This document shows, piece by piece, positions 7,331-11,401 of a stretch of 11,401 nucleotides of DNA. Source of the DNA: JARRNO01 sp037384885. GTDB lineage: Bacteria; Acidobacteriota; UBA4820; DSQY01. Both the position numbers and the translations under genes were made by a program. The notes beneath the pieces are model-generated. The model was not told the origin of the DNA. It saw only the letters and a list, made by a program, of their open reading frames with translations, and ran no database searches. Within the stretch, counting starts at the first letter, position 1. Each line of letters begins with the position of its first letter. Where the stretch lies: positions 1-11,401 of the forward strand of contig JARRNO010000060.1 of assembly GCA_037384885.1 (NCBI GenBank), given 5' to 3'.

Positions 7331-10300
7331 GACAGTCCTGGCTCCCCAACTTTTCGATCCGGCGGCCCATCACGACCCTGATGATCTTCTTCTCGTTTCT
7401 GCTGCTCGGCGCCGTGGCGGCGAATCGTATTCCCCTCCAGCTCCTGCCGGACGGATTCAACCCGCCCTTCATGTGGATCTACATTCCCTATCCGAACTCT
7501 TCTCCGTCGGAAGTGGAAGAGAAGATCACCAAGCCGCTGGAAGAATCGCTGCGGACTCTCAAGAATCTTGACGGCATCTGGAGCACCAGCCGGAACAGCG
7601 CGTCCATCATCCGCATGCGCTTCCAGTCCGAAACGGACATGGGCCTGGCCTATTCAGAGGCCCGCGACCGCGTGGAGCGCACCAAGCCCCAGCTGCCTGA
7701 GGATGTGCGCGAGATCTACATTCAGCGGGCGAACCCGAACGACGAAGCCATCTACGTCGTCGGCGTGCAGTTCCGCGGCTACGTGCGCGATCCATACTAC
7801 GTGTTGAAGAACCAGGTGGGACAGCGGCTTCTGAGGCTGCCCGGCGTGGCGAAGGTCGAGGTGGGCGGCGCCGAAGAAAAAATCGTCCAGGTGGAACTGA
7901 ACATGGACCGCGTCAAGGCGCACAAGGTCAATCTCTACGACCTGACGCAGCGCCTGCGGCGCGACAACTTCACCCTGGCTTCGGGCCGGGTGGACGAAGC
8001 CGGCAAGCGCTACCTCGTGCGTTCACTGGCCCGCTATCCATCGCTGGAACAGGTGGGGGACATCCCCATCCGCAGCGACGGGTTGAAGCTTTCGGACGTG
8101 GCCACGGTCAAGTACGGCGTGCCGGAGATCACGCACTACTTCCGCCTGAACGGAAAGCCCTCCTACGCCATCGAAATCTATAAAGAGTCCGCCTCCAACA
8201 CCGTGGCGGTGTGCCGGGACATCGACAAGGAACTCGTCCGAATCGGCAAGGACTTCCCGGGCTTGAAGCTGATCCGCTTCGACGACGACGCGCATTACAT
8301 CACCGAGTCGCTGGCTCTCCTCCTCCAGAACGGCATGCTGGGCGGCCTCATGGCGGCCATTCTCCTCTTCTTTTTCCTGAGGCGGATCCGGCTGACCCTC
8401 ATGATCACCCTCGCCATTCCCCTGGCCCTGCTCATTACCGTCGTCGTCATGTACTTCTGGGGCCAGTCGCTGAACATCATCTCCATGATGGGGCTGATGC
8501 TCTCGGTGGGCATGCTGGTGGACAACTCCGTCGTGGTCGTAGAGAACATCGGCCGCGTCCGCGAGGAGGAGGGGCGTGATGCCGTCACGGCTTCGATCCA
8601 CGGTGCGGGAGAGGTGACGCTGGCTATCGTCATGTCCACCCTGACCACCATCGTGGTCTTCCTTCCGTCCGTGCTGCTCGCCAGCGGCGGGCTTCGCTTC
8701 TTCATGGGCCAGCTCGCGCTGCCCATCACCATCGCCCTGGCCGCCTCGCTGCTGGTCTCGCTGCTCTTCATCCCGCTGTGGGCGTCCCTGGTGATCAAGG
8801 ACACGAGAAAACCCGGCCGGTTCCTGCTCTTCATGGACCGGATCTACAACCGCACGCTCGGCTGGCTGAGCGCCCGCTACCAGGTTCTCCTGCGGGCGAT
8901 CCTCAACCGGCGCGCCATCCCCATGACCGTCCTGGTGCTCTTTCTGGTGGTCACCATCGCCGTGCCCTTCAGTAAGGTCCACATGACGGGGGAAGGCCGG
9001 GCCTCCGGACGGACGGTGTGGGTCGGCTTCAACTTCCCGGGGTCCTTCAGCCTCGACGAGGCGGACAATTTTGTGAAGAAGGTGGAACACAAGCTGGAAG
9101 AGGTTCGCGACAAGTACGACATCCGGCTCTACCGCGTCTGGGTGCACAAACGCCACGCCAGCCTGCGGGTTTACCTGAAAGACATGAGCGAGAGCGACCT
9201 GGAAGTGCCGTATGTGGCCGAGCATCTCGTGAAGGAATTGCCCAAGGCGCCCGGCGTGGAACAGTACACGAGCTGGCACCAGATGATGAGTTCGGGCGAG
9301 AATGAGATGAAGTTCTACCTGATGGGAGAGGACACCCAGCAGCTCATGGAGGTGTCCGAAGAAGTCATCCGGCGGCTCAAGCTCGTTCCCGGCGTCATTT
9401 CGGTGGACACGGACCTTGAGGAGGGCAACGACGAGGTGCGGCTCCAGCTCAACCGCGCCGCGCTGGAACAGTACAACGTCTCTCCGCAGGTGCTGACGAG
9501 CATGGTGGCCTACGCCGTGCGCGGCTATCCGCTTCCGCGCTACCGTTACCACGGTCACGACGTGGAGGTGCGGATCCAGGTGCAGAAGGCCGACCGCGAA
9601 AACGTGGACCAGGTGCGCGACCTTCCCATTCCCACCGAGGACGGCAAGACCGTGCCGCTGGCCTCCGTGGCTTCGTTTCGCGTGCACCGCATCCTTCAGG
9701 AAATCACGCGTTTCAACGCCAAGACCTCCCTGGCTTTGAAGATCAGCTCTGCGCTGAAGGACAAGCACGAGCTGAGGCAGCGAATCATCAAGGTGCTCCA
9801 GGGGATGAAGATGCCGCCGGGCGTTTCGTTTGAAACCCAGAACTTGCTGGGGCGCAACGATACGACCGGGGCGGACTTCGCGGCGGGTCTCGCCCTGTCG
9901 GTCTGCTTCGTCTTCCTCCTGATGGGCGTGCTGTTCGAGTCCTTCATGCTGCCCTTCGTGGTCATCACGTCCATTCCCCTGGCCTTCACGGGCTCGTGGT
10001 GGCTGTTGTACCTCATGAAGTCCGAGCTCAACATCATGGCCGTCATCGGCACCATCCTCCTGGCGGGCGTGGTGGTGAACAACGCCATCGTCCTGGTGGA
10101 CCGCATCAACCAGCTCCGGGCGGAAGGCATGGCCCGGCAGGACGCCATCTGCGAGGCAGCGCGCCAGCGCTTCCGGCCCATCCTCATGACCGCGCTGACC
10201 ACGATCCTTGGCCTGCTGCCCATGGCCTTCGGCAAGGCGGCCTTCGTGGGCCTGCCCTATGCGCCCATGGGGCTGACCTTCGTGGGCGGCCTGACGGCGG

Positions 10301-10452
10301 GCACTTTTCTGACGCTGCTGGTCGTCCCGCTCTTCTACTCTTACTTTGACGAATGGCGGATGCGCCTGTCGCGCCGCATGGCCGCCGTCGCCCTCCAGTG
10401 GGGTCCCGCAAGGCTGGTCAACGGGCGGGGCCGGCGCGGTCCGGAAGAATGA
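7327..10452 (+). CDS. RND efflux permease, second subunit
   Basis: A second inner-membrane RND pump subunit, 1041 residues, normal length for the family. Seen: TM1 (about 14-34) after the FSIRRPIT start; first porter domain to about 325; TM2-TM6 with GMLVDNSVVVVEN in TM4 (D399, N400); a short TM6-TM7 linker ending in NRRAIP; second porter domain; TM8-TM12 with GVVVNNAIVLVD in TM10 (N918, N919). The TM4 Asp corresponding to AcrB Asp407 is kept, while Asp408 and Lys940 are both Asn, as in the first permease. The start ATG overlaps the first permease stop as ATGA, with AGGAG (7316-7320) 6 bases upstream, so the two are very likely made together. The sequences are clearly diverged, especially in the porter domains, so this is not a recent duplication. 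Pairs of unlike RND permeases behind one adaptor are known (MdtA-MdtBC, heterotrimeric). A mixed trimer is a reasonable inference here, not shown. Confidence 0.95.
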   Translation: MRQSWLPNFSIRRPITTLMIFFSFLLLGAVAANRIPLQLLPDGFNPPFMWIYIPYPNSSPSEVEEKITKPLEESLRTLKNLDGIWSTSRNSASIIRMRFQSETDMGLAYSEARDRVERTKPQLPEDVREIYIQRANPNDEAIYVVGVQFRGYVRDPYYVLKNQVGQRLLRLPGVAKVEVGGAEEKIVQVELNMDRVKAHKVNLYDLTQRLRRDNFTLASGRVDEAGKRYLVRSLARYPSLEQVGDIPIRSDGLKLSDVATVKYGVPEITHYFRLNGKPSYAIEIYKESASNTVAVCRDIDKELVRIGKDFPGLKLIRFDDDAHYITESLALLLQNGMLGGLMAAILLFFFLRRIRLTLMITLAIPLALLITVVVMYFWGQSLNIISMMGLMLSVGMLVDNSVVVVENIGRVREEEGRDAVTASIHGAGEVTLAIVMSTLTTIVVFLPSVLLASGGLRFFMGQLALPITIALAASLLVSLLFIPLWASLVIKDTRKPGRFLLFMDRIYNRTLGWLSARYQVLLRAILNRRAIPMTVLVLFLVVTIAVPFSKVHMTGEGRASGRTVWVGFNFPGSFSLDEADNFVKKVEHKLEEVRDKYDIRLYRVWVHKRHASLRVYLKDMSESDLEVPYVAEHLVKELPKAPGVEQYTSWHQMMSSGENEMKFYLMGEDTQQLMEVSEEVIRRLKLVPGVISVDTDLEEGNDEVRLQLNRAALEQYNVSPQVLTSMVAYAVRGYPLPRYRYHGHDVEVRIQVQKADRENVDQVRDLPIPTEDGKTVPLASVASFRVHRILQEITRFNAKTSLALKISSALKDKHELRQRIIKVLQGMKMPPGVSFETQNLLGRNDTTGADFAAGLALSVCFVFLLMGVLFESFMLPFVVITSIPLAFTGSWWLLYLMKSELNIMAVIGTILLAGVVVNNAIVLVDRINQLRAEGMARQDAICEAARQRFRPILMTALTTILGLLPMAFGKAAFVGLPYAPMGLTFVGGLTAGTFLTLLVVPLFYSYFDEWRMRLSRRMAAVALQWGPARLVNGRGRRGPEE

Positions 10453-10456
10453 ACCC

Positions 10457-10485
10457 GGGAGGGCGGCACACCGCCGCCCGTTCCC
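10457..10485 (+). terminator. GC-rich hairpin after the second permease gene (possible terminator or attenuator)
   Basis: A perfect 7-bp stem GGGCGGC (10461-10467) / GCCGCCC (10473-10479) encloses the loop ACACC. GGGA (10457-10460) can extend it with TCCC (10482-10485) across a two-base bulge. It begins 5 bases after the permease stop. There is no proper run of T after it (GTTCCCTT), so it is at best a weak intrinsic terminator. It may instead limit read-through into the downstream acetyltransferase or protect the mRNA 3' end. Confidence 0.35.
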
Positions 10486-10500
10486 TTCGCCGCCGGGAGA

Positions 10501-10505
10501 GGGAG
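10501..10505 (+). promoter_or_regulatory. Ribosome binding site before the acetyltransferase
   Basis: GGGAG, within a purine-rich GGGAGAGGGAG (10495-10505), ends 8 bases before the ATC at 10514. It lies where the family alignment expects the protein to begin, which supports a start at or near 10511-10514 despite the absence of a canonical codon. Confidence 0.4.
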
Positions 10506-10513
10506 CCAAGAAG

Positions 10514-11017
10514 ATCCACGTCAGAAAGGCGACGCGGGAAGCGGCCGGGGCCGTGTGGGAAGTCCACACCGCCGCCATCCGGCAGGGTTGCGGAAAACAC
10601 TACACCGCAGGCGAGGTGGAGGCCTGGGCGGGGAGCCTTAAGCCCTCTGTTTACCAAGAGGGCATGCAGACGCGCACCTTTCTTGTGGCCGAGGAGGATA
10701 GCCGCATCGTGGGATTCGCCAAGCTTGACACGGCGACGGGAGAGGTGGAGGCTGTTTACGTGGCCCCTGACCGGGCGCGCAGAGGCGTGGGGCGCCGGCT
10801 GCTTTCGGCCCTCGAAGACGCCGCGGTGAAGGCGGGCGTGCCGCACCTCGTGCTGGCCTCGTCGTTGAATGCGGTGCCCTTCTATGTGCGGTGCGGGTTC
10901 CAGGCGCTGGAGAAGAGCGGGCACCGGCTGCCCGACGGAACGGTGCTGGACTGCGTCTGGATGGACAAGCGGATCGCGGTGGGAGCGGGCCGGCCATGCC
11001 CGGCCGGGGTGCCCTGA
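10514..11017 (+). CDS. GNAT-family N-acetyltransferase, start codon non-canonical or lost
   Basis: Transfers acetyl from acetyl-CoA to an unknown amine; cytoplasmic. Seen, counting from codon 10514 (167 residues): the opening IHVRKATREAAGAVWEVH is a typical GNAT beta1-alpha1. FLVAEEDSRIVGFAKL follows at about 56-71. The acetyl-CoA loop is VYVAPDRARRGVGRRLL (about 82-98, R-R-G-V-G), then SSLNAVPFYVRCGF (116-129) and a closing HRLPDG strand. Length is normal. No ATG, GTG, TTG or CTG lies in frame between 10346 (TTG, inside the permease gene) and GTG 10553, which would cut off the first strand. The ribosome site GGGAG at 10501 points to ATC 10514 (or AAG 10511, one change from ATG). The real start may thus be a rare ATC, a mutated codon, or translation from further upstream. 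It sits 61 bp after the permease stop, beyond a hairpin, so co-transcription with the pump is possible but a functional link is not evident. Confidence 0.8.
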   Translation: MHVRKATREAAGAVWEVHTAAIRQGCGKHYTAGEVEAWAGSLKPSVYQEGMQTRTFLVAEEDSRIVGFAKLDTATGEVEAVYVAPDRARRGVGRRLLSALEDAAVKAGVPHLVLASSLNAVPFYVRCGFQALEKSGHRLPDGTVLDCVWMDKRIAVGAGRPCPAGVP

Positions 11018-11025
11018 GGAAGGAG
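11018..11025 (+). promoter_or_regulatory. Ribosome binding site deciding the small gene's start
   Basis: GGAAGGAG directly follows the acetyltransferase stop; its GGAG (11022-11025) lies 6 bases before ATG 11032. The nearby ATG at 11027 is in another frame and meets a stop after two codons, so 11032 is the start. Confidence 0.65.
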
Positions 11026-11031
11026 CATGGC

Positions 11032-11274
11032 ATGATCGATGTGTTGACCGGACGTCCCATCCGGTTGGAAGGGCTGGCGGAGGAAGTGCCGTACTTCGTG
11101 GTGGCGCTGGAGCAGAAGGACGAGATTGCGCGGCTGTTCCGGGAGGAGGGCGTGGACTTCGAAGTGAAGGAGGCGCCGGTGTCCTTCGACGGGCGGCCGC
11201 CGGAGGCGGTCTTCCGCCTCACGGGATCGCAGGCCCCCAAGACCGTCCAGGCCGTTCTCGACAGCAGGCCGTGA
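11032..11274 (+). CDS. Small protein of unknown function (80 residues)
   Basis: I do not recognise a family. The protein is 80 residues, soluble, with no signal peptide and no cysteine or metal motif. The order of segments suggests a small alpha/beta fold: a strand VPYFVVAL (about 19-26), a helix EQKDEIARLFREEG (27-40), a strand VDFEVKEA (41-48), a strand EAVFRLTG (58-65) and a final helix APKTVQAVLDS (68-78). This is reminiscent of small ferredoxin-like regulators or DUF2007-type proteins, but that is only a resemblance of pattern. A good ribosome binding site starts right after the acetyltransferase stop (14 bp between genes), so the two genes are probably co-transcribed. Codon use with G/C third positions matches the neighbours, which supports a real gene. 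Confidence 0.7.
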   Translation: MIDVLTGRPIRLEGLAEEVPYFVVALEQKDEIARLFREEGVDFEVKEAPVSFDGRPPEAVFRLTGSQAPKTVQAVLDSRP

Positions 11275-11401
11275 AAGGGTTCTGAGCCGGGAAGGTTTCG
11301 GGGCCGGGCGCGCCGCGCTTCGCGCTTGCCGGCGGCTACGGGGCCGCGGGCGCTTCGCACCCTGTCGCTCCGGCTGAATCGCCTGTCGACAAGCAAGCTT
11401 G
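11275..11401. other. Non-coding GC-rich tail with imperfect direct repeats
   Basis: No gene is visible in these last 127 bases. CGGGGCCG occurs at 11299 and again at 11339, and CGCTTCGC at 11316 and 11351, giving two imperfect copies of a roughly 25-base unit about 40 bases apart. Short GC-only inverted repeats around 11307-11335 could fold. It may be an intergenic repeat or the 3' end structure of the preceding transcript. Confidence 0.35.

Noticed and set aside
8023..10578. Long open frame (851 residues) opposite the second RND permease
   Set aside because: Same antisense artefact: low-sense composition (H, Q, G, E, D) and no recognisable motif.
10638..11396. Minus-strand open frame of 252 residues at the right end
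   Set aside because: Covers the acetyltransferase and small gene in antisense; Arg/Pro/Ala-rich with no motif.

Overview
The window comes from a high-GC Gram-negative bacterium. This rests on a lipoprotein-type periplasmic adaptor followed by two RND inner-membrane permeases, and on G/C-rich third codon positions throughout. The lineage cannot be fixed from sequence reading alone. A deltaproteobacterial-type or acidobacterial-type genome would fit, but that is a guess.

Left part (1-2385, minus strand): a trehalose/alpha-glucoside phosphate cluster read right to left. A beta-phosphoglucomutase-like HAD domain (2385-1648) comes first, then a trehalose-6-phosphate phosphatase (1660-779), then the N-terminal 268 residues of a glycoside hydrolase family 65 protein that leaves the window at base 1. 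The same three modules in the same order form one long polypeptide in Mycobacterium tuberculosis (Rv2006, OtsB1). Here they lie in separate, overlapping frames. The HAD/phosphatase junction looks damaged: about 12-15 residues of the conserved HAD C-terminus are missing and the frame changes at the same place. The likely logic is T6P to trehalose (OtsB), phosphorolysis to beta-glucose-1-phosphate and glucose (GH65), then glucose-6-phosphate (beta-PGM).

Middle (2386-2626): a divergent, relatively AT-rich spacer with a plausible minus-strand promoter and no convincing plus-strand promoter.

Right-centre (2627-10452, plus strand): an efflux operon of one adaptor lipoprotein and two different RND permeases, the second overlapping the first by ATGA. 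No TolC-type outer-membrane partner is in the window. Both permeases have Asp-Asn in TM4 and Asn-Asn in TM10. The first carries an extra stretch of about 120 residues between TM6 and TM7 that includes a long hydrophobic run.

Right end (10453-11401): a GC-rich hairpin, a GNAT N-acetyltransferase whose expected start falls on ATC rather than a canonical codon, an 80-residue protein of unknown function with a good ribosome binding site, and a non-coding GC-rich tail with short imperfect direct repeats. I saw no tRNA, rRNA, CRISPR array, insertion sequence or phage gene. I found no clearly new system; the most unusual items are the split and broken OtsB1-like locus, the enlarged RND permease and the GNAT start.
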